A stretch of DNA of 52,214 nucleotides from a virus. The position numbers and the translations under genes are program-made. Location of the stretch: positions 1 to 52,214 of IMG/VR virus record IMGVR_UViG_3300036820_000646. One strand, given 5' to 3'. This document shows positions 16,721-25,468 of this stretch, piece by piece (position 1 is the stretch's first letter; every line of letters starts with the position of its first letter). The notes under the pieces were generated by a model that saw only the letters and a list, made by a program, of their open reading frames with translations, was not told the origin of the DNA and ran no database searches.

Positions 16721-17242
16721 TTACTTGCTCAATTCTCGAAGCAACGAGCGAAGGAGTCCAGTCTTGGTCGCATCGTCGATCGCTTGAGCGGCCTTCGCGT
16801 AGGCGAGACCGGCTTGCGCTGGGGACGCGGGTGGCGAGGACGGCAGTTCCCCGCCGAGTTCGATGAGAACGCGCCATGCGACACGGAACGTTGTCTTGTC
16901 GTTGGTAGCAAGGACCGTCGCGAGGATTCCCGCTTCCATCGGATCGGCGTCGGCGACTTCGAGCAGCGACGAGAGAACTCCGCGGACCTCAGACTCGCCC
17001 TTCAATGTGTCGACAACGAGATTGGCGATGTCCTCAGGTGATGACGACGCTGCGACCGCGAGCAGTTCGCGCTTCGCTACAGTCATTGACGCCACGCTCA
17101 ACGTCAGGCTCACCTGGTGTCGCAGTGCCACATCGCCGGGACGCTTAACGCGAGGCTGAGACTTCGGTTTCCCAGTTGGGGTAGCCGCCTCGGCATTCTC
17201 GGCGTTGGCGGGAGCAGGAGATTCGGGTGAGGTGATCGTCAT
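16721..17242 (-). CDS. Helical protein of unknown function in transfer operon
   Basis: About 173 residues are read from ATG 17242. ATG 17254 and GTG 17305 are in-frame alternatives; I prefer 17242 because a GAAGGG sequence precedes it and box C then sits 8 bases upstream. A Pro/Ala/Lys-rich start (about 1-35) leads into an all-helical body: LTLSVASMTVAKRELLAVAASSS, SEVRGVLSSLLEVADA, TTFRVAWRVLIELG. It contains no cysteine and no known motif. It follows the MoxR ATPase and its stop abuts the next start (TAAATG). A partner of the ATPase is one possibility; I do not recognise a family. Confidence 0.65.
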   Translation of the reverse strand: MTITSPESPAPANAENAEAATPTGKPKSQPRVKRPGDVALRHQVSLTLSVASMTVAKRELLAVAASSSPEDIANLVVDTLKGESEVRGVLSSLLEVADADPMEAGILATVLATNDKTTFRVAWRVLIELGGELPSSPPASPAQAGLAYAKAAQAIDDATKTGLLRSLLRELSK

Positions 17243-17249
17243 GCCCTTC

Positions 17250-17259
17250 ACCATGCGGC
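17250..17259 (-). promoter_or_regulatory. Box C copy 2 (GCCGCATGGT)
   Basis: Identical 10-mer; its CATGG ends 8 bases before ATG 17242. It overlaps an alternative ATG at 17254, so its conservation could partly be coding. Confidence 0.4.
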
Positions 17260-17283
17260 CACTTTTCCGCTGAGTCGGCTCGC

Positions 17284-18420
17284 TCAGGCCGCTGGTGCCT
17301 TCCACTTGCCCGTCTTGGTAAAGAGGTTGCGGTACGCGGCGATCGCGCTGACAGGAGCCTCAGCGCCCTCTGGCGGATTCTGCAACAACGCACGCGCACC
17401 GGGGTAGCCCAAGTCAGCGCGGTTGGCCTCAGCGCACGACACGATGACCTCAAACACCGACTCCCACGTTTTCTTGTCGGCCCTCATCTTGGCGATTGCG
17501 ACCACGGCTGACATGAGCGCAAAGATGCGGTCAGGACGCTCGGTCCAGTCAACGATGCTCGGGTCTTTGATGACATCTTCGGGGTCGTAGAGGTCAGACG
17601 ACGCGAGCCAGGCCGCGTACTCAAGGGCCGCACCTTCGCCAACGAGTCCCTTCATTACGAGAAGCATCGCCTCGTCATCGTCAGGCTGTAACTGCGAGAG
17701 AACGTTCGCGGCGTTGGTCCACGAGCGCGGGCTTGGCCAACCACGACCAGCCTGCGTCGGGTCAGTCGGCACGAGCAAGCGAAACTGCGGCGCTTGCTTC
17801 AAGAATCCGAGAACTGAGGACTTCGCGCGAATCGCAAACGACGCATCGCCGTTGTTCAACATTGACTCAATGGAGGGAACCTCCATGTACTCAAAGTCGG
17901 TCACGAAACCATCCACCCATGCGTCACCGTCGAATACCCAGTCCAAGTGCAACATGCGGTTGGCAACCGGCGCGGCCAAGTCCCATCCATCGACCGCGAT
18001 TTCGGGAGGGTTCGCGTCCGCGATGATGGCCACGGTGTCAGGCAAGAGCGTTTCGCCGACGACGCGCTCTTGAAGCACGCGCAACATGACGCGCTGAACG
18101 CTCGGCGCTGACGTGGTGAGTTCACCAAGAAACAGGAGCGCCTTGTCGGCTTCGCGCAGGCGACGTGCCCACGACAGTTCGGCGTAGGTTGTCTCACCGT
18201 TCACTTCGACGGGCAGGCCCATGAAGTCGCTCGGCTCACGGTTGGAACCAACGACGCTCTCGACGTGGTAACCCCACGCTTTGCCCCAGGCGTTAATCGT
18301 GGCGGTCTTGCCGACGCCAGGAGCGCCCCACATAAGGAGAGGCACATTGGCCCGAAGCGCCGCAGCGGTGGCTCGGTTGAACGGAGTGGATGTGAAGTTG
18401 CTCATGGACAGGTCGTGCAC
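17284..18420 (-). CDS. MoxR-like AAA ATPase with altered Walker B
   Basis: This is 378 residues from GTG 18420 (ATG 18405 is an alternative). It is a MoxR-type AAA+ ATPase: Walker A MWGAPGVGKTATINAW (about 29-44), then EPSDFMGLPVEVNGE, and the Walker B position ALLFLGELTTSAPSVQ. The normally invariant Asp of the hhhhDE motif is Gly here while Glu is kept. Sensor 1 is VAIIADANPPE, and 'LAAPVANRMLHLDW' carries the arginine finger region. MoxR proteins remodel partners, often with a VWA protein; none is seen nearby. It leads the operon to the VirB8/VirB4 genes. The loss of the Mg-coordinating Asp should weaken hydrolysis. Confidence 0.85.
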   Translation of the reverse strand: MHDLSMSNFTSTPFNRATAAALRANVPLLMWGAPGVGKTATINAWGKAWGYHVESVVGSNREPSDFMGLPVEVNGETTYAELSWARRLREADKALLFLGELTTSAPSVQRVMLRVLQERVVGETLLPDTVAIIADANPPEIAVDGWDLAAPVANRMLHLDWVFDGDAWVDGFVTDFEYMEVPSIESMLNNGDASFAIRAKSSVLGFLKQAPQFRLLVPTDPTQAGRGWPSPRSWTNAANVLSQLQPDDDEAMLLVMKGLVGEGAALEYAAWLASSDLYDPEDVIKDPSIVDWTERPDRIFALMSAVVAIAKMRADKKTWESVFEVIVSCAEANRADLGYPGARALLQNPPEGAEAPVSAIAAYRNLFTKTGKWKAPAA

Positions 18421-18465
18421 CGAGCCAACGAATTCTGTCCCGCCTAACTAATGAAGGCGCATCTC

Positions 18466-19683
18466 TTAGAGGCTCTCTGGGGATGCGAAAATTGATTCCA
18501 CATCGGGGAGCCCGAGCTGCTGATGTGCCCACGAGAGCCAGGTCGATTCGTTTTTGTACCAGTTCGCCCAGTAGCCCGACTGTTGATCGAACGACACGTT
18601 CGGCCCACGCGCCATTAGCGACTCTCGATACTGATGCTGATATTGAAGATTCACGAAACTCCGGGCTTCTCCCTCGATCGTCTCGATTTCAATTGGTGCG
18701 GAGTTGGTTGAGAACAGGGGCGGCGCTGAAAGTACAGCCCCCGCAACGTGAGGGAAGCCCCTCAGTTCATCCACGATCCTTCGGGCGATGATCTCGTGAA
18801 CTTTCTCCGGCTCAACGCCAAACGTGGCGAGACCCCAAAACCGGCTCGACTCATTAAATCGCAGCCAGAGGGGTTCGACACCGCGACCCTGCTCGGCCTT
18901 CTCTTGAATCTGAGCGGAGATTCGGCTCAGTTCGTCCGCGTGTTGAATCTCGTATGAGTGCAGCAGGCCGTTTTCGGGTTTGGAAGTCATAATGAGTTCG
19001 CCGTGCGGGCCAAGGTCTACGAGAACATCAGAACGACTTGCAACCGCTACGGCGGCGGCGAGACGGAGTCGGGCGCTCAGGTCGGACAAATTCACTTTGG
19101 TTACATCACCGACGAGACGACCCTTCGTCCACGTCCCGAACTCATACGCAATCTGGAACAGCATGTCTTCGAGCTGACGTCCGGCGCTCAAAAAACGACT
19201 AGTTGTGGCGTCGAGGCGGAAACCCTTCACCTCCACAAACATCTTTTCATCGCCTCGTTTCAACGAGACGTCCGTTGACCTTTGACCATGAGTATCCGGC
19301 TCCAGACTGACTACCCAGCCATCTCTTAACGCGAGACCGGCAACTTCAAGTTGGACCATCGCGTGATCAAAATGACCCAGATCGTTCCTCAGATCGCGCT
19401 GAAATTTTGACCATCCCTTGACCTTTTGAAGCAAAGCGATCTGGGCACTGAAGGTAAGGATTCGACAGGCGACATCGGCCGTCTTATTGAAAACCCACTC
19501 CATCGAAAGAAGTTCGTGTGGAGGAGACTGCTGGCACCGCTGAAGGTAGTCCGGCCCGAGCAGGCTGGCGATGCGCGCAATGGACGCATCGACCTGAGAT
19601 TTGCCAAGTGGAGTTACGCAGGTAGCGGACTTCCAACCCTCAGTCCAATAGTCCCAGTTAATCACCCGGGATTCCAAAGTCAT
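18466..19683 (-). CDS. Predicted PD-(D/E)XK nuclease-like protein
   Basis: This is 405 residues from ATG 19683; a GTG 30 bases upstream is possible, and neither has a clear ribosome site. An N-terminal helical region (1-120) is followed by AMVQLEVAGLALRDGW and then STDVSLKRGDEKMFVEVKGF at about 160-180. That gives Asp-x(n)-Glu-x-Lys in the order of a PD-(D/E)XK nuclease core. The C-terminal half is mixed alpha/beta with many aromatics (YQHQYRESLM, SGYWANWYKN). I do not recognise a named family. It follows small genes and precedes the MoxR operon with a 45-bp gap. Anti-phage or DNA-processing roles are both possible. Confidence 0.65.
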   Translation of the reverse strand: MTLESRVINWDYWTEGWKSATCVTPLGKSQVDASIARIASLLGPDYLQRCQQSPPHELLSMEWVFNKTADVACRILTFSAQIALLQKVKGWSKFQRDLRNDLGHFDHAMVQLEVAGLALRDGWVVSLEPDTHGQRSTDVSLKRGDEKMFVEVKGFRLDATTSRFLSAGRQLEDMLFQIAYEFGTWTKGRLVGDVTKVNLSDLSARLRLAAAVAVASRSDVLVDLGPHGELIMTSKPENGLLHSYEIQHADELSRISAQIQEKAEQGRGVEPLWLRFNESSRFWGLATFGVEPEKVHEIIARRIVDELRGFPHVAGAVLSAPPLFSTNSAPIEIETIEGEARSFVNLQYQHQYRESLMARGPNVSFDQQSGYWANWYKNESTWLSWAHQQLGLPDVESIFASPESL

Positions 19684-19690
19684 TGCCCGA

Positions 19691-19891
19691 TTATCGCAGG
19701 CGAGAGGAGACACTCGGAGGCGTAATCGAGAGCCCTAGGGCGATCGCGGCGGCAGTACGAGCATCACAAGGCAGATTGGGCAACTCATCGGAGTCGGCGC
19801 GGACACAGCCCGAAAGACAGACACCGTAGCCTCCATCCGCGTGTTGGGAGTAGATGCGCCGCAACGTCGTCCTGTCGAGGCGTTCAATCAT
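19691..19891 (-). CDS. Possible small protein (66 aa), unknown
   Basis: This short frame overlaps no annotated gene on the same strand and fills the space between the genes at 19928 and 19683. Its end overlaps no start. An ATG at 19891 or TTG at 19906 can begin it. The sequence (IERLDRTTLRRIYSQHADGG, GVCLSGCVRADSDELPNLPC) is balanced, with three cysteines, and looks like real protein. No ribosome site stands out. I am unsure that it is expressed. Confidence 0.4.
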   Translation of the reverse strand: MIERLDRTTLRRIYSQHADGGYGVCLSGCVRADSDELPNLPCDARTAAAIALGLSITPPSVSSRLR

Positions 19892-19927
19892 CTCGTCAGC
19901 ATCCAAATGTGGATCAGTGGATGAGCG

Positions 19928-20323
19928 CTAGACATCGAGTTCCGATGGCTTGGGTGCGTTTAGAGCCGGGCGTTCGACCTCGCTGGTGTCGATGTCGATC
20001 ACGTCACCCCGTAGAAGATCGGGGTTGGCGTCGAACATCGCTTGGATCTCTCGGCCCGCCTGCTTCAGCGCTTTGTGCGCCAACGAATTGAAATACCTGT
20101 CGTAGCGCGGCGCGAGGGCCGGATCGGCCTTGCACTCCTTGACCAGTGCCGAGCGGTACTGGCTTATCAGTTCGCTAATTTTGTCGAGGTTGGCGAGCGT
20201 ATCCACGACGTCCAAACCTGCCCCGTCCAACTCTGCACAGGCGTCGAGATTCTTCGTCATCGTGCGCAGCTTGCGGTGCACCGCCAACTTCCTCGTCTTG
20301 CTGAGTTTGGTTGCCTTGGCCAT
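19928..20323 (-). CDS. Helical unknown protein (131 aa)
   Basis: The ATG at 20323 overlaps the stop of the upstream gene (TAATG), so translation is coupled. The first 25 residues are very basic (AKATKLSKTRKLAVHRKLR). Then follow long helices (DVVDTLANLDKISELISQYRSALVKE; DRYFNSLAHKALKQAGREIQAMF) and an acidic tail. A basic start followed by a helical body may bind nucleic acid. No family is recognised. Confidence 0.68.
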   Translation of the reverse strand: MAKATKLSKTRKLAVHRKLRTMTKNLDACAELDGAGLDVVDTLANLDKISELISQYRSALVKECKADPALAPRYDRYFNSLAHKALKQAGREIQAMFDANPDLLRGDVIDIDTSEVERPALNAPKPSELDV

Positions 20324-20577
20324 TAGTCCAGATCCAGCCAGCAGACGACTTTGGCACCGTTAAGAAAGCGCGCGCCGTACTCACGAGCAACTGAGACGGC
20401 TTCTCGTTTCGTGTCGACGCCGAAAGCGACGAGCTCTCCATTGAGGCGTCTCTCGCCTCCCATGAAGACGGCGGTGAAGGTCTTCTGACCCTCATCGAAA
20501 CGACGACGGTGGAAGTCGCTATGAACCAAACGGATTAGTTCCGCATCGCTAATAAGTGCTTTAACGCTCATGCGCAC
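20323..20577 (-). CDS. Small unknown protein (84 aa)
   Basis: It is read from GTG 20577 or ATG 20571; the latter would be two residues shorter. It is a compact alpha/beta protein: SDAELIRLVHSDFHRRRFDEG, then KTFTAVFMGGERRLNGELVAFGVDTKREAVSVAREYG and VVCWLDLD. The pattern of two beta strands and a helix with 'DTKREAVSVAREYGARFL' resembles small plasmid proteins but is not assignable. It is the first gene of the set running toward 18466. Confidence 0.65.
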   Translation of the reverse strand: MRMSVKALISDAELIRLVHSDFHRRRFDEGQKTFTAVFMGGERRLNGELVAFGVDTKREAVSVAREYGARFLNGAKVVCWLDLD

Positions 20578-20777
20578 GACGTGCCCCGAACGTCGAATTC
20601 CGGTCTCAGCAAGGGTTTCCGCGCAAGGTCAATTCACACATTCGTGAAAACTTTTGAGCCCCGTAACGGTCCTGATGAGAGCACCAGGAAATTGGCTGGT
20701 TGCGTGATTTCTAGTGGCTGCTCCACACCGTATCTAAGGAAGGAAGTGCGATATCGGGAGAGTCTCGAAGCACTCGC

Positions 20778-20793
20778 CTCCTTTGTAAAGGAG
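20778..20793 (+). promoter_or_regulatory. Hairpin that masks the ribosome site of the Cys-rich gene
   Basis: CTCCTTTGTAAAGGAG is a perfect inverted repeat whose 3' arm is the AAAGGAG ribosome site, 7 bases before ATG 20801. Folded, it would hide the site (6-7 bp stem with a short loop). This suggests control of translation by temperature, by a trans factor or by upstream translation. The 200 bp further upstream (20578-20777) show no gene. Confidence 0.5.
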
Positions 20794-20800
20794 TACAGCA

Positions 20801-20962
20801 ATGAATGACAGCGAACACCGCAACAGCCTCGGGGAGGACTGCAATGGTTATTGCCCGGAGTTCAATGACAAGGCGAACACTCGCCGTCACTTGGAGTCCC
20901 GCCACGCGGGCTGCGGGTCGTGCGGAGGCACTCTCAAGTGCCTTTGTGAGGACCAGGACTAA
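20801..20962 (+). CDS. 53-residue Cys/His-rich small protein
   Basis: ATG 20801 has AAAGGAG at ideal spacing; stop at 20960-20962. The product has Cys14 and Cys18 (CNGYC), then LESRHAGCGSCGG with His30/His36 and Cys38/Cys41, and finally LKCLC (Cys47, Cys49). Six cysteines and two or three histidines in 53 residues imply one or two zinc sites, or a small redox protein. It stands alone on the plus strand between two minus-strand groups, with a hairpin over its ribosome site and a strong hairpin after its stop. No named family is recognised. Confidence 0.7.
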   Translation: MNDSEHRNSLGEDCNGYCPEFNDKANTRRHLESRHAGCGSCGGTLKCLCEDQD

Positions 20963-20981
20963 CCAGTCCATCACGCCGGTG

Positions 20982-21004
20982 CCGGGGTGCGTGCTGCACC
21001 CCGG
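20982..21004. terminator. Hairpin between convergent genes
   Basis: CCGGGGTGC-GTGCT-GCACCCCGG is a 9-bp GC-rich stem with a 5-base loop, lying between the small Cys-rich gene and the convergent surface-protein gene. There is no T-run on either side. It is probably a bidirectional terminator. Confidence 0.6.
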
Positions 21005-21022
21005 CCGCTCGGCTGAAAAGTC

Positions 21023-24000
21023 TTACGACTTAACGGTTGCCACCGTGATGATGTACTCAGACCAGTGCTTCGTCGCCGCGTTGTAAGTCCCACCAACCGT
21101 CACGATCACGATCCGATGGGCGCCGCATTTCGCGAAGAGTGAGGCTGGCAGTGCCTTGTCAGTCGACATCTTCGACACCTTCGTGACCATGAGCTTTACG
21201 GCAGCTCCACTCTTCGTCTTCGCGGTGAGGACTCCTCCTTCACGCGCGTTGCGCACTATGCCGAGAACGCTCGCTGCGGAGCCAGAGTTTTTCTCCAAGG
21301 TCATCTCGGTCCCGCACACTAAAACTCGAGCATCCTTCGTGTCGATACTCAACTCTTCGCTACGCGACGGCGTCCCTGAGACATTCACCTGCACCGGCCC
21401 GACGACCACTGGTGGAACTGGAGGACTGACGGGCGGCACCGGCGGAGTCGGAGAAGTCGGAGGCGTGGGAGGAGGTGTAGATCCACCACCACCGCCGCCA
21501 CCACCGCCACTACTCGGTGCGGCAGTGAAGGTCACCGTCGTTGCCGCGCTGGTCGCCTCGAGGTAGTTGCTGTCGGCGGCTATTGCTGCCGTCACCACAC
21601 AGGTCCCACTGCCGCTGGCGCTGAGAGCACCTGACGCGATGACGCAATCCGTCGCCGTGCCGTCGGTGACGGTGAAGGTCACTGCACCGGTACCTGTGTA
21701 CTCGCCTGCCGTGAGTGTGAGGGATTGACCGGCTGTGCCAGAAGTCGACGTGACGTTGATTGACTGGCTCGCGAGCCCAAAGGTCACTGTTACAGGGGAA
21801 CTCGTGGCCGAGGTGTACGTCGCGTCCGCAGCGATCGACGCCGTTACAACGCACGTGCCAGCGCTCGATGACGTCAACGTGCCGGCACTTGCCGTGCAGC
21901 CTGTCGCTGTGCCGTCGACAGCGTTGTACGTAATTACTCCGCTACCCGTGTAGCCATCGGACGCGAGCACTAACGGCGTATTGAATGTGCCGGATGTCGT
22001 GGTTACCGTGATGGTCTGGGCCGCGAGCCCAAGAGCGACAAGCGTTGCCGAGCTTTGCGCGGCACTGTAATTCGCGTCCCCCGCGATGTGGGCGGTCACA
22101 TCACACGTACCCGCGCCTCCAGCAGTGAGCACCCCCGTGGTGATCGAACACCCGGTCGCCGTACCGTTCGTGACGGTGAAGGTGATTGCTCCAGCCCCGG
22201 CATAACCACCGGCCGTGAGAGTGAGACCAGTCTCGAACGACGTCCCGGAGGTCGATGTCACCGTGATTGACTGTGACGCCAGCGAGAGCGTGACCGTCGT
22301 CGCTGCACTCTGCGCGGCGTTGTAATTCGCGTCCGCCGCGATTTGAGCAGTGACGAGACACGTACCAGCGCTGCTGGCCGTGAGAACGCCTGAGGTGATC
22401 GAACACCCGGTCGCGGTTCCATTGGCCACCGCGTAGGTGATGGCCCCAGTGCCCGAGTAACCCGATGAAGTGAGGTGCAAACCAACGACCCACGAGGCGC
22501 CCGAGGTGGACGTGACGGTGACGATCTGTGCCGCTCGAGAAAGCGTGACCGTCGTCGCTGAGCTGCTAGCCGCGCTGTAATCCGCGTCAGCCGCGATGTG
22601 AGCAGTGACGACACAGGTACCCGCGCCGCTTGTCGTGAGAACCCCGGACGAAATTGAACATCCTGTGGCGGTCCCATTGGTCACCGTGTACGTGATGGCC
22701 CCAGCGCCTGAGTACCCCGATGAAGTGAGGGTGAGCGGCGTGTTGAATGTGCCCGAAGTCGAAGCGACATAGATCGATTGGCTCGCGAGCCCGAATGCCA
22801 CAGCGGTTGGCGCACTCGTCGCCGATGCATAATCCGAATCCGCCCCTATGGAAGCGACCACGTCGCACGTACCAGTGCTCGTAGCGCTCAGGACTCCCGA
22901 TGTGACTGAACAGCCGGTCGCGGTCCCGTAATCATCTGCGATCGCAAAGGTGATAGCACCCGAGCCGCTGTAGCCGCCCGCTGTCAGCGTCAATGGATGG
23001 TTGACCGTGCCCGACGTTGATGTCACCGTGATCAACTGTGAAGCCAGCGCGAGCGTCACGGTCGTCGCCGCACTCTGCGCGGCGCTGTAGTTCGCCGAGG
23101 CCGCGATGTGAGCAGTGACGAGACACGTGCCCGCGTCCGTTGAAGAGAGAATGCCGGAGGCGATCGAACACCCGGTCGCAGTTCCGCTGGTCACCGTGTA
23201 AGTGATGGACCCGGAGCCCGAGTAACCCGATGAAGCGAGAGTTAGCGGCGTGTTGAATGTTCCCGAAGTAGAAGCGACAGTGATCGATTGGCTCGCCGGT
23301 CCGAGGGTCACAGTCGTTGGTGAACTCGAAGCGGCTGCGTATTCGGAGTCAGCCGCAATCTGAGCAGTGACGAGACACGTACCCGCGTCCGTTGAAGTGA
23401 GAGTGCCGGAGGCGATCGAACACCCGGTCGCGGTCCCGCTGGTCACCGTGTAGGTAATGGCTCCGCTTCCTGAGTAACCCGATGAAGTGAGAGTGAGCGG
23501 TGTGTTGAATGTGCCCGATGTGGACGAGACATTGATCGATTGGCTCGCGAGTCCTATGGTCACTGCGGTTGGCGAACTCGTGGCGGCTGCGTATTGGGTG
23601 TCCGCTGCTATGGACGCGGTCACGTCGCACGTCCCGGTGCTCGTAGCAGTCAAGACTCCCGATGTGACTGAACAGCCGGTCGCGGTCCCGTAATCATCTG
23701 CGATCGCAAAGGTGATAGCACCCGATCCGCTGTAGCCGCCCGCTGTCAATGACAGTGGCTGGTTTACCGTGCCCGTAGTGGACGTGACGTTGATCGATTG
23801 TGTGGCGAGAGCCTCCGTAAAGATCTCGGCCTGCGTTCCGCCGTACGGGACGACGACAACCGTGCTGCCGTTCGTGGCCACTCCATTGCCCAGGTTGAAG
23901 CTGCCCGTGCCGTACGATCCTTCGGTCCAGTTGGTGCCATTCGTAGACGTGTAGTAATCGCCCTCGTCGTCGAACGAGATGAATCCACCGTCAGCAGCGA

Positions 24001-24811
24001 CCACTCCACCGCCGTCGTAAGAACCGGGAAACGTACTCGCGACCCACGTCGTGCCATTTGACGAATAGTCGTAGGTTGAGTCATTCCAGTTCACCGTAAC
24101 GAATTCGCCGTTTGCGTAGGCGACTTGGTTCCAGGCGTCGTTACTCTCCAAGGTCGTTGGGGTCCAGGTGATGCCGTTGGTTGAGACGACGCCAGAGGCA
24201 GTGTTCTGCGCTACTCCTACGAACTCACCGTCGGCGTATGTAACTGAGGCCACACCGGCAACTGGAATAGTTGTTTGAGTCCAATTGATGCCATTTGTCG
24301 AGTACCAGGCAACACCTGTCCCACCGTCGTTCCCCAGCGCGACGAAAACGCCATCGCCATACGCGATGGTAGTGAAGGAGCTCGCACCCACTCCAAGGTT
24401 GGTTGACGACCAGGTGATGCCGTTGGTTGAGTAGTCGAAGATACTGCCGGACTGCGAGAGCGCAACAAATTCACCGTCCCCATAAGTGACCGAGTTCCAA
24501 ACGGTGTCCGTGGTCATGGTGCTTGAAGACCACGTCGCGCCACCGTTCGTAGAATAAGCGGCGACAGTGGACCCATCTGGGCTAGACGACACTCCCAAGT
24601 TGACCGCGACGTACGTGCCGCTTCCGTAGGCGACGTCAGTCCAGATATCGTTACCCGGCAGCGCTGATGAAGTGCTCCACGTGCCATTCGGCGTGACTGC
24701 CGATGCGGGCGCAGCGGCAAGAGCCGTGAAGGCTCCGAGGAGCAACGCAACTCCAAGGACCGATTTCGTGATTGAACTCAAAATGCGTCGTGAATCCGTG
24801 CGGTTTGTCAT
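21023..24811 (-). CDS. Giant repeat-built secreted surface protein
   Basis: This is 1262 residues. A signal peptide covers about 1-38 (TKSVLGVALLLGAFTALAAAPASA). Residues 40-335 hold six or seven copies of a 'W..VAYGDGEFVAV....Y STNG..W' repeat, like a beta-propeller of the sialidase/BNR type. Residues about 336-1095 are nine Ig-like repeats of 83-86 residues, each with the pattern SQSI.V.STSG...PL.L...GYSG.G and two cysteines (TGC and GTC). A Gly-run then a Pro-rich spacer (about 1100-1150) leads to a C-terminal beta domain with two cysteines. No LPXTG or TM anchor is seen. It is likely an adhesin or cell-surface structure. Internal DNA repeats are near identical in places. Confidence 0.85.
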   Translation of the reverse strand: MTNRTDSRRILSSITKSVLGVALLLGAFTALAAAPASAVTPNGTWSTSSALPGNDIWTDVAYGSGTYVAVNLGVSSSPDGSTVAAYSTNGGATWSSSTMTTDTVWNSVTYGDGEFVALSQSGSIFDYSTNGITWSSTNLGVGASSFTTIAYGDGVFVALGNDGGTGVAWYSTNGINWTQTTIPVAGVASVTYADGEFVGVAQNTASGVVSTNGITWTPTTLESNDAWNQVAYANGEFVTVNWNDSTYDYSSNGTTWVASTFPGSYDGGGVVAADGGFISFDDEGDYYTSTNGTNWTEGSYGTGSFNLGNGVATNGSTVVVVPYGGTQAEIFTEALATQSINVTSTTGTVNQPLSLTAGGYSGSGAITFAIADDYGTATGCSVTSGVLTATSTGTCDVTASIAADTQYAAATSSPTAVTIGLASQSINVSSTSGTFNTPLTLTSSGYSGSGAITYTVTSGTATGCSIASGTLTSTDAGTCLVTAQIAADSEYAAASSSPTTVTLGPASQSITVASTSGTFNTPLTLASSGYSGSGSITYTVTSGTATGCSIASGILSSTDAGTCLVTAHIAASANYSAAQSAATTVTLALASQLITVTSTSGTVNHPLTLTAGGYSGSGAITFAIADDYGTATGCSVTSGVLSATSTGTCDVVASIGADSDYASATSAPTAVAFGLASQSIYVASTSGTFNTPLTLTSSGYSGAGAITYTVTNGTATGCSISSGVLTTSGAGTCVVTAHIAADADYSAASSSATTVTLSRAAQIVTVTSTSGASWVVGLHLTSSGYSGTGAITYAVANGTATGCSITSGVLTASSAGTCLVTAQIAADANYNAAQSAATTVTLSLASQSITVTSTSGTSFETGLTLTAGGYAGAGAITFTVTNGTATGCSITTGVLTAGGAGTCDVTAHIAGDANYSAAQSSATLVALGLAAQTITVTTTSGTFNTPLVLASDGYTGSGVITYNAVDGTATGCTASAGTLTSSSAGTCVVTASIAADATYTSATSSPVTVTFGLASQSINVTSTSGTAGQSLTLTAGEYTGTGAVTFTVTDGTATDCVIASGALSASGSGTCVVTAAIAADSNYLEATSAATTVTFTAAPSSGGGGGGGGGSTPPPTPPTSPTPPVPPVSPPVPPVVVGPVQVNVSGTPSRSEELSIDTKDARVLVCGTEMTLEKNSGSAASVLGIVRNAREGGVLTAKTKSGAAVKLMVTKVSKMSTDKALPASLFAKCGAHRIVIVTVGGTYNAATKHWSEYIITVATVKS
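21524..23806 (-). repeat. Nine in-frame Ig-like repeats (about 250 bp each)
   Basis: Coding tandem repeats within the surface protein. Units 1 and 4 share a longer loop (ADDYGTATGC) and contain 94 of 95 identical bases (23654-23748 against 22892-22986), which points to recent duplication or gene conversion. Confidence 0.85.
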
Positions 24812-24867
24812 ACCAGTCCTTCGATTAGTGAATACGGCGCGGCCGATATAGAGCAGCGCTGCAATGA

Positions 24868-24877
24868 ACCATGCGGC
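24868..24877 (-). promoter_or_regulatory. Box C copy 3 (GCCGCATGGT)
   Basis: GCCGCATGGT preceded by GCCGATTC, in the 99-bp gap upstream of the surface-protein gene, 57 bp before its ATG. It shares the longer form CC[GC]ATT[TC]GCCGCATGGT with copies 1 and 6. Confidence 0.45.
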
Positions 24878-24910
24878 GAATCGGCGAATCTGCGGAAAAC
24901 CTTCTATCTC

Positions 24911-25468
24911 TTAGAGAAGTCGGCCAGCACCTGCATCAATTTCGTCGCCGACGAAAACCACCTGAAAGCCATCAGAGCCTTCTTGGCGTTGGAAGCACAC
25001 AGTGTGTGTCTCGCTCGGGACTTGCCCGGTGAAGCCGAACTGTAGAGGGCCAATCTCTCCGAATCGCATCCAGTCGGTCCCATCTTCGGTCGACTCGATG
25101 GCGATGAGATGGAACGGCAGAGGCAAGCCGATGTCGTTCCACGGTTCGTAGTCAGATGCGACTCGGTACATTGGATCGAAGTCTTCGATCAACGTGTCGT
25201 CGCCGTCGATGTACGGCGAGATGTTGCTCCGTGAGTCAGAGATCGCCTTAGCGATGTAGAAATCGAAGACGGCATCCGCACAATCGCCTAGCGCCCTTCC
25301 TAGCCTTCTCACCTTGTGCGGAATCGACGTATTGCGTGCGACGCGCTCATCATCCCAGGCCGTGAGGTACAGATACTTGGCGGCCGTGAATGCGTCGTCG
25401 AGAAGCGCAATGTCGCGCTCGCTGGGGAACGCGACGAATGGATCACTGGCGTCACTGAAACTGGTCAT
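24911..25468 (-). CDS. Unknown protein (185 aa)
   Basis: ATG 25468 with TAGGAACC upstream. An N-terminal helical half (RDIALLDDAFTAAKYLYLTAWDDER, HKVRRLGRALGDCADAVFDFYIAK) is joined to a beta-rich C-terminal half (LPFHLIAIESTEDGTDWMRFG, SDGFQVVFVGDE). It is acidic and soluble, with two cysteines. It follows the MazG-like gene by 63 bp on the same strand. No family is recognised. Confidence 0.65.
   Translation of the reverse strand: MTSFSDASDPFVAFPSERDIALLDDAFTAAKYLYLTAWDDERVARNTSIPHKVRRLGRALGDCADAVFDFYIAKAISDSRSNISPYIDGDDTLIEDFDPMYRVASDYEPWNDIGLPLPFHLIAIESTEDGTDWMRFGEIGPLQFGFTGQVPSETHTVCFQRQEGSDGFQVVFVGDEIDAGAGRLL

Noticed and set aside
21524-23806. Regular repeats considered as a CRISPR or non-coding tandem array
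   Set aside because: The repeat unit is about 250 bp, in frame, and encodes Ig-like domains; there are no short spacers.
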